Assembly: GCF_014522205.1 (NCBI RefSeq)
Contig: NZ_CP046884.1
Span: forward strand, 744,001 to 808,000
From: Corynebacterium poyangense
GTDB taxonomy: Bacteria; Actinomycetota; Actinomycetes; Mycobacteriales; Mycobacteriaceae
Direction of reading: 5' to 3'
DNA: 64,000 bases
Position 1 is the first letter of the stretch; each line of letters opens with the position of its first letter. Shown here one piece after another: positions 1 to 8,863 of this stretch. Position numbers and translations under genes: made by a program. The notes beneath the pieces are model-generated. The model was not told where the DNA came from and searched no databases. It saw only the letters and a program-made list of their open reading frames with translations.

Positions 1-2
1 GC

Positions 3-956
3 CCACATTCCGCCAACCCGGCACGTGACAGATACGTTTTCGCGGTCCTTGTTTTTGAATTTCTCAGTGGTTCCCGCCCTTTTCATCTCAATAAGAAGTT
101 AAAAAATAGTAGTTCGCCGTTGGCGGAGTATCAGCGCATTCAGTCCTCGGAAGTTCGGCCGCAATTCTCCAGGGTATGTTCACTTCCAGGCGCACGAAAT
201 GCCGACAATGTGTTTTATCGCGCCCTAAGTGTAGACCCAGAGCGCAGATATAGCTCTAATGCAGAATTCCTGGATCAGCTAGAGAAGTGTCTTCAGCTTT
301 TCAGAGCAGTCAAGACAACGGCGAACATGGTTGACGGTAGCAGGTGTCGTGGTTCTGCTCTCAGGGTTAACAGTTTTTCCTTATACCAAAAATCTCAAAA
401 TTCCCTTCCCGAGGGCTCCTTATCGCTACCTGGAGACTGTCCAAGCACGGAGGTTCTTTCTGCTCTGAACTCCGAGCAAAATGAATTTGGCACCTATAAT
501 TTTGCGGAATTCCCCGCCGAGGAATCATTTCCCGATGACATCTCCGTCGACGAAGGTTGTTCTCTTTCGATCAATCTGGAAAATCCAGGTCTTAATCAAG
601 AAGATGGGATGCTTTATATCTTTAACCCGCCGGGATCAAGGGACAAAGCTCAGGTAACGCAAAACAAGTCTGAGGCACAGGAGAAGTTTCTCGGGAAAGG
701 TTCATTTATTCGCGGAGAATATGTCTTAACTCCGGAAGTCACTCTTCAAATAACAATTACTCAGGACTATTGGGATAAAGCCAATAAAAGGTCGACGGTA
801 TGTTCTATCCAAGACAAAGCAAACAATGTCCTTATCTTGCAAGTAAATAGAGGAGCTACGCTAGAACAATTAAGTGGAACAGGAAGCGGAATTAGTTCGC
901 TTCAACTTCGGTGTGGTGCCGGAATTGTATTACTCAGAAACTGGCAATCTTCATAA
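3..956 (+). CDS. C-terminal part of a serine/threonine protein kinase-like protein (left-truncated)
   Basis: The reading frame is open from the window edge, so a TTG at 120 is not a convincing start and the gene begins outside the window. The first residues read like the kinase C-lobe: an 'ARDRYVFAVLVFEFLSG' stretch followed by RPF matches subdomain IX (the helix-F Asp followed by a hydrophobic helix and GxxPF). About 60 residues further on, 'ALSVDPERRYSS' matches the 'AL..DP..RY.sa' end of bacterial Hanks-type kinases. The remaining roughly 210 residues are hydrophilic with no membrane segment and no PASTA-like repeat, so this would be a soluble kinase unlike PknB. The catalytic loop lies outside the window, so activity cannot be judged. 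It is followed 15 bp later by an FHA-like protein, a natural phospho-partner. The kinase call is inference from the short C-lobe pattern. Confidence 0.7.
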   Translation, partial: PHSANPARDRYVFAVLVFEFLSGSRPFHLNKKLKNSSSPLAEYQRIQSSEVRPQFSRVCSLPGARNADNVFYRALSVDPERRYSSNAEFLDQLEKCLQLFRAVKTTANMVDGSRCRGSALRVNSFSLYQKSQNSLPEGSLSLPGDCPSTEVLSALNSEQNEFGTYNFAEFPAEESFPDDISVDEGCSLSINLENPGLNQEDGMLYIFNPPGSRDKAQVTQNKSEAQEKFLGKGSFIRGEYVLTPEVTLQITITQDYWDKANKRSTVCSIQDKANNVLILQVNRGATLEQLSGTGSGISSLQLRCGAGIVLLRNWQSS

Positions 957-971
957 AGGGAACACAAGATA

Positions 972-1727
972 ATGAGCACAGAGTCACGAAGGAATCTTCC
1001 GAAATTTGAGATTGGCACCGTGACGCAATTGCACGAGGTGCCCGATTCAGGTGTTTTTAGCATAGGCAGACTGGGAGATCTGGCAATTGGCGAAGATGAT
1101 CGCCTCATGCATCGCACCTTATTAGAAATCACTGCAGTAGGAGACGATTGGCAAATCACAAATTGTTCACCGCATTACCGAGTGAACATCTTGGGAGATA
1201 ATGACCTAGTTCTACATTCGCTCCTGCCGCAAACTGCTACCAGGGTCCGCTGGGAAGATTTTCTAATTTCAGTCAGCGTAGGCGGGAAAACCTATGTCAT
1301 GGATGCGCATGTGGACTACTTGGATGTTGAGGACATCCCTGAGGACGAAGATGACGAATCCTCCCTCAGTCCGGTGGAGACCACAGACCTTGATCCGCTA
1401 GATGCTCCACAGCGAATGATCATCGCTGCCTTGGCTTCAAAGGTCTTTCAATCCGGGGATTATGGGCAGATTCTCAAAACCTCCGAAGCCTCACAGTTGC
1501 TGGGGTGGAGTGCTAACCCCAAGCGATTAGAACGGAAATTAGACCGGCTTTGTCATCATCTTCGGGATCTCGTTCCGGGATTAGTGGGCTCTAAAGAAAA
1601 CCTTCCACGCAATCGGAAGGTTACCTTGGTTCAGTTTTGTTTAGACTCCAATTTAGTAACCATTGATGACCTGAAATTGGTGGAGGCGGAACGTAAATCC
1701 TGCATGGCGAATAAAAAAGATTCTTGA
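972..1727 (+). CDS. FHA-like domain plus winged-helix protein
   Basis: A 251-residue soluble protein starting 15 bp after the kinase-like gene, so probably co-transcribed with it. Residues about 25-110 resemble a forkhead-associated phosphothreonine-binding domain: an 'FSIGR' strand, then 'MHRTLLEI' (the His of the usual SrxH motif, with the Ser lost), then 'ITNCS' in the place of the conserved Asn turn. A run of acidic residues (about 116-133) links it to a C-terminal domain of about 100 residues beginning 'APQRMIIAAL', rich in Arg/Lys helices and ending in a 'RKVTLVQFCLD' strand. This looks like the winged-helix fold found behind FHA-like domains in actinobacterial proteins. The likely role is reading or relaying the kinase signal, perhaps to DNA. 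The FHA core is degenerate, so phosphopeptide binding is uncertain. Confidence 0.55.
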   Translation: MSTESRRNLPKFEIGTVTQLHEVPDSGVFSIGRLGDLAIGEDDRLMHRTLLEITAVGDDWQITNCSPHYRVNILGDNDLVLHSLLPQTATRVRWEDFLISVSVGGKTYVMDAHVDYLDVEDIPEDEDDESSLSPVETTDLDPLDAPQRMIIAALASKVFQSGDYGQILKTSEASQLLGWSANPKRLERKLDRLCHHLRDLVPGLVGSKENLPRNRKVTLVQFCLDSNLVTIDDLKLVEAERKSCMANKKDS

Positions 1728-1950
1728 TATCTCCCTTTGACTACCCGCAAAAGAGGGGAGAACGTATCATGGCGGTCTGCTTCTAGCTGTGCCAATTCAA
1801 CTGTGACCAAATTGTAATTCTTCTCAGCCTTAGAATTACCTCCGTGAGCAGTGCTTTTCCTGGATGGTGCCGCTAGTTTCTATGCCAAGATAATTGATGT
1901 CAATTAATTTCTTCGCGGACACCGCAGTAGCCATCGGGAAAGTGTGAAAC

Positions 1951-3009
1951 ATGCGCTCAATAGTCAGGAAAACAGCAATTGCAATGATCGGTCTAGGGGT
2001 TGCTGGTCTCTTACCCGGACTACCGCTCCACCAAGCTTCTGCGAGTGAGCTGGATTCTTTATCAGCTCAGGCACAAAAGACACTTTCCACACCCGCGGTA
2101 CAGCAGGCTGTTTCTGCCGCTATTCCCCAAGAATTCCGACCCCTGATTCCTGACTTTGTTCCGGAACTAGTGGAGGCACCGACACCCGCAGTAACCTCCC
2201 CAGCGCCACAACCTTTCAGCGCTCAGGCGCCCATGGCTCAACCTACGAATCCGGGTCCCCAGGACCGAAATTATCACTGGACGAATGACCTCCTGTCTCG
2301 TGTTTTGGCAGGCAAGCCTCTCGATCCTCTAGTGCTGCACCGGGTTAATGGAAGCTACTTTGATGCCCCCGATATTCCGCCAGAATCTCATGCCGCAGAG
2401 CAACAAGGTAAATCACTGTACGGGCCGGGAACCCCCATCTATGTGGGGAACTCTAACCTCTGCACGTTAACTGCAGCAGGCTATGACGCCCAAGGAAGGA
2501 TGATCGGTATCACTGCGGGCCACTGTGGTAACCAGGGTGATTCAGTAAGCTCTGCAGATTCCTGGCGAGTTGGCCCCAGCGGCACAGTTGTTGCAAGTAA
2601 CCCAGCTGCGAATTATTCCCTCATCCAGTTTCATGACAATGCTGAAGTTACCCGGAGCTATAACGGGTTAACGGTCAATACGGTTGGTGGTGCTCCTCAC
2701 CCGGGGGAACAAGTTTGTAAAACCGGAGTTGCCACGGGGACCACCTGCGGGATCACACTCAACACAGACTCCGATGTGTTCCTCACTCAAGTGTGTGCCA
2801 TGCAAGGTGATTCCGGGGCGCCGGTATGGCAAGGTGATCGGCTGGTGGGGTGGGTATCTGGCGGCGTGTACCCGGACTACAGTCTTGCCTGCCACACCCC
2901 ACTTCAAGGAATGCTCTTCATGCCCACGGTGGTTCGCCGGGCTGATAGTGGCCTAGCAGACATCAACGGTCGTGGGGCAGCAGGGTCCGGGTTCCGCTTA
3001 GCAAATTAG
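1951..3009 (+). CDS. secreted trypsin-like serine protease
   Basis: A 352-residue exported protein. Residues 1-32 form a Sec signal peptide (basic N-terminus, hydrophobic core, ending ASASE). A proline/alanine-rich stretch of about 100 residues precedes the chymotrypsin-fold domain. The catalytic His is in 'ITAGHCGNQG' (His191) and the nucleophile in 'MQGDSGAPVW' (Ser288). Six cysteines (171, 192, 256, 266, 282 and one near the C-terminus) could form disulfides. The position where the family normally has 'DYALI' reads 'NYSLI' (Asn221), so the catalytic Asp may be replaced. ATG 1951 is preceded by GGGAAAG. The gene stands alone, ends in a 10-bp-stem terminator, and converges on the hisN-like gene. 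The substrate is unknown. Confidence 0.85.
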   Translation: MRSIVRKTAIAMIGLGVAGLLPGLPLHQASASELDSLSAQAQKTLSTPAVQQAVSAAIPQEFRPLIPDFVPELVEAPTPAVTSPAPQPFSAQAPMAQPTNPGPQDRNYHWTNDLLSRVLAGKPLDPLVLHRVNGSYFDAPDIPPESHAAEQQGKSLYGPGTPIYVGNSNLCTLTAAGYDAQGRMIGITAGHCGNQGDSVSSADSWRVGPSGTVVASNPAANYSLIQFHDNAEVTRSYNGLTVNTVGGAPHPGEQVCKTGVATGTTCGITLNTDSDVFLTQVCAMQGDSGAPVWQGDRLVGWVSGGVYPDYSLACHTPLQGMLFMPTVVRRADSGLADINGRGAAGSGFRLAN

Positions 3010-3019
3010 ATTGACATTC

Positions 3020-3058
3020 TTTCTGCCAGGGGCTTCTGGCAGAAAGCTCAGGGTTTTT
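3020..3058. terminator. hairpin terminator between convergent genes
   Basis: A perfect 10-bp stem TTTCTGCCAG (3020-3029) / CTGGCAGAAA (3036-3045) with a 6-nt loop lies just after the protease stop. A GTTTTTAG run follows 10 nt later, next to the stop of the opposing gene. It probably serves both strands. Confidence 0.75.
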
Positions 3059-3848
3059 AGTTGTCCTTGCGCAGTGTGCTCAACACTAGGTCATGGAGAT
3101 GCCCATTGCTGGCGACGGCGTCGCCTCCGTGGGGTCCCTCTTCGCCAGCTAGGGATGTAAAACGTCCGCCGGCTTCGCTCACGAGGATAGAAAGGGCGGC
3201 TAAATCCCAGAGGGATACTTCCGGTTCACCGGCAATATCCACCGCTCCTTCGGCAACGAGACAGTAAGAGAAGAAATCCCCATAGCCGCGAAGTCGCCAG
3301 CATTTATCGCTGAGTGCTATAAATTCTTCGCGTAATTCGCGGTCTTTCCAGCCGCTGAGCGAGGAAAAGGATAGGGAGGCGTCGGCAATATCGGTGACGC
3401 CGGAAACCTCCAGGCGCTTGGGGGAACCTCCCTGGATGACGCGCCAGGAGCCGCCGCCTACGGCGCTGTACCACCGCCGCCCTAAAGCAGGGGCAGATAC
3501 CACACCCACCACGGGTTTCCCGTTGTCCAAGAGAGAAATCAGGGTTGCCCACACAGGGACACCACGAACGAAATTCTTTGTTCCGTCAATGGGATCAATG
3601 ACCCATTGGCGACCGTGAAACTCTACCTCGCCACCGAATTCTTCACCAATAACGGTGTCAAAGGGGCGAGCTTCCTTGATCCTTGAACGCAGGTCTTCTT
3701 CTACTGCCAAATCAGCATCAGATACCGGAGTCATATCTGGTTTTGAGTCCACTTTTAAATCGCTGGCTTCAAAACGGTCTAAGGTCAGTGAATCTGCGGC
3801 GTCTGCTAATTCCAAGGCAAAAGCAAGATCATCGGCATAGGAAGTCAT
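3057..3848 (-). CDS. hisN: histidinol-phosphate phosphatase, inositol-monophosphatase family
   Basis: A 263-residue member of the Mg-dependent inositol monophosphatase superfamily. Motifs seen are 'GEEFGG' (metal-binding Glu, about 69), 'DPIDGTKNF' (Asp85-Thr90, metal and phosphate site) and the C-terminal '[16 protein letters not shown]' (second metal Asp). In corynebacteria and other actinobacteria this subgroup supplies histidinol-phosphate phosphatase for histidine synthesis, and the position upstream of prfB agrees with what I recall of the C. glutamicum hisN locus. The specificity call relies on that synteny and on the GTKNF form of the motif. It lies 29 bp downstream of a second family member on the same strand, so the two probably form one transcript. 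Confidence 0.75.
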   Translation of the reverse strand: MTSYADDLAFALELADAADSLTLDRFEASDLKVDSKPDMTPVSDADLAVEEDLRSRIKEARPFDTVIGEEFGGEVEFHGRQWVIDPIDGTKNFVRGVPVWATLISLLDNGKPVVGVVSAPALGRRWYSAVGGGSWRVIQGGSPKRLEVSGVTDIADASLSFSSLSGWKDRELREEFIALSDKCWRLRGYGDFFSYCLVAEGAVDIAGEPEVSLWDLAALSILVSEAGGRFTSLAGEEGPHGGDAVASNGHLHDLVLSTLRKDN

Positions 3849-3877
3849 GGTGCCGATTGTACGGTCTATGAGCTTTG

Positions 3878-4720
3878 CTAGCTGATCAGTAGGCGTGAGA
3901 TATCAGAAACTACTCCTGAGGTTCCGGCGATTTTCCAGGTGACTCCGCCGGCCTCAACTGCGGCGGTTGTTCCACCGACACCACTGACCAAAGCCGCGCC
4001 GGGAAGCCAGTCCCAATCTTTAACGCTGTGTTGTAACCAACCGCCAAGGGTGCCCGACGCTAGCAAGGCGAGATCCACCGAGGCTGCCCCAAACATGCGG
4101 ATAGTTGCTGGAACTTTGGCTACCGATAGCCAGGCTTTGAGCACCTCTTCGCGTTGCATCCAACTGGGGTGGAGATAAGTTCCCAAACTCACCTCAGCTA
4201 AGCCGGGAAGGGGAGCATCCGCGGTTGGATTCCCGTCCTGCGCAAGGGGGTTCAGCGGTGCGCCATTACAAGTGGTGGGGAGCTCAGGGCCGCCAATCCA
4301 GGTCTGATCTGTGGTGGGGCGATGAACTGCGCCAAGTTCAATGCGGTCAGGCGCAGAGGTGTCCCCGTGAACCAGCGCCACAGCGGAACACCAATAATCC
4401 GACCCAGAGGTGAAATTATAGGTTCCGTCTACCGGGTCAATGACCCATGTTCGCCCTGACTGACTAGCCCGTTGGGTGCCTTCTTCGCCCAGGATGCCGT
4501 CGTCGGGCCTTAATGCGGCGAGGGCCTTGGATACCAGGTTCTCTGCTGCTTTATCAGCGTCGGTGACCACATCAGAAATAGAGGTCTTGTACTCTGTGGT
4601 GATTCCTTCTTGGCGCATCTGCAACGCCAGTTGACCTGCTGTGCGGACTAAATCGTGGGCGATCTGAGCATCATCGGAGTGGCGGTGGGTATCGAGAAAA
4701 AGGCTGAGAGAGTCCTGCAT
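3878..4720 (-). CDS. inositol monophosphatase family protein
   Basis: A 280-residue protein with the family signatures 'GEEGTQ' (about 78-83), '[15 protein letters not shown]' (Asp95-Thr100) and the C-terminal '[16 protein letters not shown]'. These are the metal ligands of Mg-dependent phosphomonoesterases. Likely substrates are inositol-1-phosphate (needed for phosphatidylinositol and mycothiol in actinobacteria) or a related sugar or polyol phosphate; the sequence does not decide. It precedes the hisN-type gene in the same minus-strand unit and is divergent from prfB with 60 bp between start codons, so promoters of both directions must share this gap. Confidence 0.8.
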   Translation of the reverse strand: MQDSLSLFLDTHRHSDDAQIAHDLVRTAGQLALQMRQEGITTEYKTSISDVVTDADKAAENLVSKALAALRPDDGILGEEGTQRASQSGRTWVIDPVDGTYNFTSGSDYWCSAVALVHGDTSAPDRIELGAVHRPTTDQTWIGGPELPTTCNGAPLNPLAQDGNPTADAPLPGLAEVSLGTYLHPSWMQREEVLKAWLSVAKVPATIRMFGAASVDLALLASGTLGGWLQHSVKDWDWLPGAALVSGVGGTTAAVEAGGVTWKIAGTSGVVSDISRLLIS

Positions 4721-4780
4721 GAGGCTATTGTGCCCTGCCTTGGTGTCGGGTGCTGAAGTGAACGGCTAAACTGCGAAGAC

Positions 4781-5890
4781 ATGCGACCGGAAATCAGCTC
4801 TTCAATTGATGATATTGGGACCACGTTGACCACCATTGAAAAGGTCATGAACCCAGGTGAGATGGCTGATCGGGTACGTGAATTAGAAGCCCAGGCAGCT
4901 GACCCAAGTTTGTGGGATGATCCTGATCACGCGCAACAAGTGACAACTGAGCTTTCCAATGTTCAAAGCCGGCTGAAGAAGCTGCGCAACCTCCGTCAGC
5001 GCTTGGATGATCTGCCCGTACTTTTTGAACTTGCTGAAGAAGAAGCCGAAGGCGAAGATCTGGCCCAGTCTGAATTGGCGGAACTTCGTGCTGAGGTGGA
5101 AGCCCTTGAAGTAAAAACGATGCTCTCCGGGGAGTATGACCAGCGTGAAGCGGTTCTTAATATTCGCTCTGGGGCTGGAGGCGTAGACGCCTCCGATTGG
5201 GCTGAAATGCTCATGCGCATGTATATCCGATGGGCAGAAAAGAACAACCACAAAGTAGATATTTATGACACCTCCTATGCCGAGGAGGCGGGAATTAAAT
5301 CCGCCACGTTAGTGGTACACGGGGAATATATGTATGGCACGTTGTCGGTGGAACAAGGAGCACACCGACTTGTGCGCATTAGTCCTTTTGATAATCAGGC
5401 TCGACGTCAAACTTCCTTCGCTGAAGTTGAGGTGCTGCCGGTGGTTGAGCAGACAGATCACATTGATATTCCGGATTCAGAAATTAAAGTGGATGTCTTT
5501 CGTTCTTCCGGCCCTGGTGGTCAGTCAGTCAACACCACCGATTCAGCGGTGCGGATTACCCATGAGCCGACCGGGATTGTGGTGACGTGTCAGAATGAGA
5601 AGTCTCAGCTGCAAAATCGGGCCTCTGCGATGCGGGTGCTCCAAGCCCGTCTCTTAGAGCGCAAAAGAGCCGAGGAACGCGCTGAGCTTGACGCTTTGGG
5701 TGCAGGAGGTAATGCTTCCTGGGGGAATCAGATGCGATCATACGTCCTTCATCCTTATCAAATGGTCAAGGATCTGCGGACTAATTATGAGGTAGGGGAC
5801 CCGCAAAAAGTGCTCGACGGTGATCTTGATGGCTTCTTAGAGGCGGGCATCCGGTGGCGGGTTGCTGAGCAGCGAAAGAACGAAACCTAA
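4781..5890 (+). CDS. prfB: peptide chain release factor 2 (RF2)
   Basis: A 369-residue class I release factor. The codon-recognition tripeptide is SPF (residues 201-203, in 'RISPFDNQ'), the RF2 signature for UGA/UAA, and the peptidyl-tRNA hydrolysis motif is GGQ (246-248, in '[12 protein letters not shown]'). The frame is continuous: there is no early in-frame UGA and no programmed +1 frameshift as in E. coli prfB, so the usual autoregulation is absent. ATG 4781 gives the N-terminus expected for actinobacterial RF2 ('[11 protein letters not shown]'). A TAAACT element (4767-4772) 8 nt before the ATG suggests a leaderless or nearly leaderless mRNA. It heads the prfB-ftsE-ftsX-smpB block. Confidence 0.97.
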   Translation: MRPEISSSIDDIGTTLTTIEKVMNPGEMADRVRELEAQAADPSLWDDPDHAQQVTTELSNVQSRLKKLRNLRQRLDDLPVLFELAEEEAEGEDLAQSELAELRAEVEALEVKTMLSGEYDQREAVLNIRSGAGGVDASDWAEMLMRMYIRWAEKNNHKVDIYDTSYAEEAGIKSATLVVHGEYMYGTLSVEQGAHRLVRISPFDNQARRQTSFAEVEVLPVVEQTDHIDIPDSEIKVDVFRSSGPGGQSVNTTDSAVRITHEPTGIVVTCQNEKSQLQNRASAMRVLQARLLERKRAEERAELDALGAGGNASWGNQMRSYVLHPYQMVKDLRTNYEVGDPQKVLDGDLDGFLEAGIRWRVAEQRKNET

Positions 5891-5936
5891 GTCACATCTG
5901 TTTCACCTGTCCCACTAGTCACGCTATGGTAGTGGG

Positions 5937-6626
5937 GTGATCACGTTTGACAAGGTAACCAAGACCTACCGCACTTCGACGCGGCCGGCGCTCGATGATA
6001 TCTCGCTGACCATTGACAAAGGCGAGTTTGTCTTCTTAATCGGCCCCTCTGGATCAGGGAAGTCTACTTTCCTTCAATTATTGATCCGCGAGGAAAACGT
6101 CACATCCGGAGATGTGTGGATGTCCGATTTCCACGTCAACAAGCTTCGCGGCCGGCAGGTCAATAAACTGCGGCAGCGGATTGGCTATGTTTTCCAGGAC
6201 TTCCGCCTTCTCCCCAAGCTCAATGTTTATGACAATGTTGCTTTTGCGCTGGAAGTCATCGGTAAGAAGAAGAACCAAATCAAATCTATTGTTCCAGAAA
6301 CCCTGGAACTCGTCGGGCTAGAGGCAAAAGCTAACCGTTTGCCCCATGAGCTTTCCGGTGGTGAGCAACAGCGTGTTGCCATAGCCCGTGCCTTTGTGAA
6401 CCGGCCGTTACTCCTCTTAGCTGATGAGCCTACGGGAAACTTAGATCCAGAGACCGCAGACGGAATTATGAACCTGCTCAGCCGAATTCACCGGACCGGA
6501 ACCACAGTTATTATGTCTACGCATAATCAACGCGCGGTGGATGACATGAGAGAAAGAGTCATTGAACTGAATCTGGGACGCCTGGTCCGAGATGATGTCC
6601 GTGGCGTCTATGGGGAATCTCGCTAG
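5937..6626 (+). CDS. ftsE: cell-division ATP-binding protein FtsE
   Basis: A 229-residue ABC ATPase. Walker A is 'GPSGSGKST' (36-44), the signature is '[14 protein letters not shown]', Walker B is '[12 protein letters not shown]', and the switch His is in 'MSTHNQ'. FtsE pairs with the membrane protein FtsX (next gene, 20 bp on) at the divisome and transmits ATP hydrolysis to periplasmic peptidoglycan hydrolases; in actinobacteria the partner is typically an NlpC/P60 endopeptidase. The start is GTG 5937, which immediately follows a TATGGT -10-like element (5925-5930) with only 6 nt between, pointing to a leaderless transcript in addition to read-through from prfB. Confidence 0.96.
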   Translation: MITFDKVTKTYRTSTRPALDDISLTIDKGEFVFLIGPSGSGKSTFLQLLIREENVTSGDVWMSDFHVNKLRGRQVNKLRQRIGYVFQDFRLLPKLNVYDNVAFALEVIGKKKNQIKSIVPETLELVGLEAKANRLPHELSGGEQQRVAIARAFVNRPLLLLADEPTGNLDPETADGIMNLLSRIHRTGTTVIMSTHNQRAVDDMRERVIELNLGRLVRDDVRGVYGESR

Positions 6627-6646
6627 CCGGGGAAGGAGTACTAGGC

Positions 6647-7549
6647 ATGAAACTAAGTTTTATTCTCAGAGAGGCCTTCCGTGGCTTGGGCCGAAATATC
6701 ACCATGACCATTGCTCTGGTGATTACTACGGCTATTTCCCTAGCTCTCTTGGCTACCGGTATCCTCGTGACAAAAATGTCCGAGGGGACAAAAGAGATTT
6801 ACTTGGACCGCGTGGAAGTCATGGTGCAGCTCGATGAAGATATCTCCGCCAAGGACAAAGACTGTTCCTCCGATGCTTGCCGGGAAGTCATGGATAAACT
6901 CGACGGAGTAGACGGGATTGAAAGCCTCACTTACCGTTCTCGTGAAGCTAGTTGGAACCGTTTTGTGGAAATCTTCCAACACACTGATCCTCAGCTAGTG
7001 AAGGAAACGTCTCCGGATGCGCTTCCGGCGGCTATCCACGTACGGCTTAAAGATCCTCTTGATTCCTCACCTTTGGATCCGGTGCGGAATATGAAGCAAG
7101 TCAGTGCGGTTGTTGATCAAGGTGATGATCTACGCGGAGCGGTAGAGAACCTGGATGCTGTGCGTAACGCCACTTTCCTGATCGCGGCTATCCAGGCTGT
7201 GGCGGCGGTCTTCCTTATCGCAAATATGGTGCAAATCGCGGCTTTTAATAGGCGCAATGAAATGTCGATCATGCGAATGGTCGGTGCGTCGCGCTGGTAC
7301 ACCCAAGCACCGTTTGTTCTTGAAGCCGCGGTGGCTGCTCTTATTGGTGCGGTGTTTGCGGGTTTCGGGTTATTCCTAGGCAAACACTTTGTGGTAGATA
7401 AAGCCTTATCAGGGCTCTACGATTCCCGCCTTATTGCGCCTATTACCACCGGGCAAATTTGGGAAGTCATTCCCATTGTGCTGGTTATTGGTTTGGTGTT
7501 TGCGGCCGTCACCGCTCAAGTAACTCTGCGCGCTTATGTAAGGAAATAG
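6647..7549 (+). CDS. ftsX: cell-division permease-like protein FtsX
   Basis: A 300-residue membrane protein with the FtsX topology: one membrane segment near the N-terminus (about 17-40), an extracytoplasmic domain of about 120 residues containing a Cys pair ('DCSSDACREV'), then three membrane segments, including 'FLIAAIQAVAAVFLIANMVQ' and a C-terminal 'IPIVLVIGLVFAAVTAQV'. It forms the FtsEX complex with the preceding ATPase and links cytoplasmic FtsE to cell-wall hydrolases. ATG 6647 has a strong Shine-Dalgarno (GGAAGGAG, 6631-6638). The gene ends 75 bp before smpB. Confidence 0.95.
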   Translation: MKLSFILREAFRGLGRNITMTIALVITTAISLALLATGILVTKMSEGTKEIYLDRVEVMVQLDEDISAKDKDCSSDACREVMDKLDGVDGIESLTYRSREASWNRFVEIFQHTDPQLVKETSPDALPAAIHVRLKDPLDSSPLDPVRNMKQVSAVVDQGDDLRGAVENLDAVRNATFLIAAIQAVAAVFLIANMVQIAAFNRRNEMSIMRMVGASRWYTQAPFVLEAAVAALIGAVFAGFGLFLGKHFVVDKALSGLYDSRLIAPITTGQIWEVIPIVLVIGLVFAAVTAQVTLRAYVRK

Positions 7550-7587
7550 CGTTTCCCGATCTGCCTCTACTGTGCCGAGGGGCTTCT

Positions 7588-7624
7588 TAACAAATGACCC
7601 AGAACTCGGTAGGGTAGGGGCATT
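7588..7624 (+). promoter_or_regulatory. probable smpB promoter giving a leaderless mRNA
   Basis: TTAACA (7588-7593) and TAGGGT (7610-7615) are separated by 16 bp. The smpB ATG begins 9 nt after the -10 element, where transcription would be expected to start. There is room for little or no 5' leader. Confidence 0.45.
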
Positions 7625-8122
7625 ATGGCTAAAAAGAAAAAGAAGAAAAGTCCTCCTGGTGGGGAAATTATCGCGAGTAATCGGCGGGCGCGGCACGACT
7701 ATAATATTTTGGATACCTATGAATGCGGCATTGTTTTAGTAGGTCCGGAAATTAAGTCTCTTCGGGCGGGGAGAGCGTCCCTAGCAGAAGCCTTCGCCAC
7801 CATTGATGAGGGCGAGGTGTGGCTACGGCAATTGCATATTCCCGAATATGCCATGGCATCCTGGACAAATCACTCACCACGGCGCACCCGGAAATTGTTA
7901 TTACACCGGCGTGAAATCGACAGCCTTTATGGAAAAGTGCGCGACGGAAACCGCACTCTTGTCCCCTTGTCGCTATATCTGAAAAACGGCCGGGTCAAAG
8001 TGGAACTTGGATTGGCTCAAGGTAAGCAAGATTATGATAAGCGTAATGCCATTAAGCGTCGGACTGAAGAACGCGAAGTAGTTAAGGAGTTGGGGCGTCG
8101 GATTAAGGGCATGAGCGGATAA
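7625..8122 (+). CDS. smpB: SsrA-binding protein SmpB
   Basis: A 165-residue RNA-binding beta-barrel protein needed for tmRNA-mediated ribosome rescue. Family hallmarks are 'NRRARHDYNILDTYECGIVLVGPEIKSLR' near the N-terminus (the EIKS motif contacts tmRNA), 'NHSPRRTRKLLLHR' in the middle, and the basic C-terminal tail after 'GKQDYDKRNAIKRR', which enters the mRNA channel. The N-terminus carries a lysine cluster. Its RNA partner ssrA lies about 740 bp downstream, on the same strand, with a DUF488 gene between. Confidence 0.97.
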   Translation: MAKKKKKKSPPGGEIIASNRRARHDYNILDTYECGIVLVGPEIKSLRAGRASLAEAFATIDEGEVWLRQLHIPEYAMASWTNHSPRRTRKLLLHRREIDSLYGKVRDGNRTLVPLSLYLKNGRVKVELGLAQGKQDYDKRNAIKRRTEEREVVKELGRRIKGMSG

Positions 8123-8125
8123 ATC

Positions 8126-8518
8126 ATGTTGTTATTGCCAAGAATCAAGGTTGTTAAAGTTCATGATTACCTCAAAGATCGCTCATTGGCTGAGGGGACA
8201 ACAGTGCTGGTGGACCGGCTCTGGCCACGGGGAGTGAAAAAGAGTGAACTTCATCTTGATTGTTGGCTAAAAGAAGTTGCTCCGAGCCCCGAATTAAGAG
8301 CATGGTTTCACCACGACCCAGAGAAGTTTTCAGAATTTAGCCAGAAATACCGTGTAGAGTTAGCTGCTTTGGCTGATGGGGGAGACGACGATACCAGGAT
8401 CCTTATGGAGCTAGTAGAAAAATCCCCAATTACTATGCTGTATGCTGCTCGGGATCGGAGTGTTAACCACGCTCACGTGTTGGCGCAGTGGTTAGCGGAG
8501 CAGTGCGCTCGATCGTAG
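8126..8518 (+). CDS. DUF488 family protein
   Basis: A 130-residue protein starting 3 bp after the smpB stop, so translated from the same message. The stretches 'TVLVDRLWPRGVKKSEL', 'WLKEVAPSPELRAWFHHDP' and 'TMLYAARDRSVNHAHVLAQWL' are typical of DUF488/YeaO-type proteins. The biochemical function of the family is not established to my knowledge, although invariant Arg, Trp and Asp residues suggest an enzyme. No signal peptide or membrane segment is seen. Confidence 0.85.
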   Translation: MLLLPRIKVVKVHDYLKDRSLAEGTTVLVDRLWPRGVKKSELHLDCWLKEVAPSPELRAWFHHDPEKFSEFSQKYRVELAALADGGDDDTRILMELVEKSPITMLYAARDRSVNHAHVLAQWLAEQCARS

Positions 8519-8863
8519 CGGGCGTACCGTGACGTGGCAGAAAAGGTTGGGCGCACAGGCTCTCGTAGCTTCACAGACCCACTAGCGGGAATACATTCAA
8601 GTTTTTAAGAGTGCCGCGGGAATAGGGGACATGGAACGCGGGATCAGGCAGCGGATGCACTGAGCGTCCCACATCTATCCGAGCACTGTGGGGGATACGG
8701 TCAAGCTGTATCTAGAGGCGCTGAAGGAGAAGACGTTTCAGGCTAAAGCACTGTTTTGTGGTGGACACGATGAAGACAGCAGCAGGTTTGCATGATGAGC
8801 AATCAAAAGGTAAAGTAAATCCACCACGACAAAGGCACGTGCCCGTCGTGAATGTGTGATTCA
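8519..8863. other. gap before ssrA; no gene recognised, dyad near the RNA start
   Basis: No convincing gene is present. An open stretch at about 8659-8793 encodes 'TVKLYLEALKEKTFQAK'-type sequence without a start or homolog I recognise. At 8825-8850 CACGAC and GTCGTG flank the palindrome GGCACGTGCC (8834-8843), ending 13 nt before the mature ssrA 5' end. This overlaps where the ssrA promoter should be, so it may be an operator or a pre-RNA structure. Confidence 0.4.

Noticed and set aside
4781..4900. Programmed frameshift in prfB
   Set aside because: The reading frame is continuous, with no in-frame TGA after a CTT-type slippery site near the start.
8659..8793. Short open frame before ssrA as a gene or integrase remnant
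   Set aside because: There is no start with a ribosome site and no motif I recognise.
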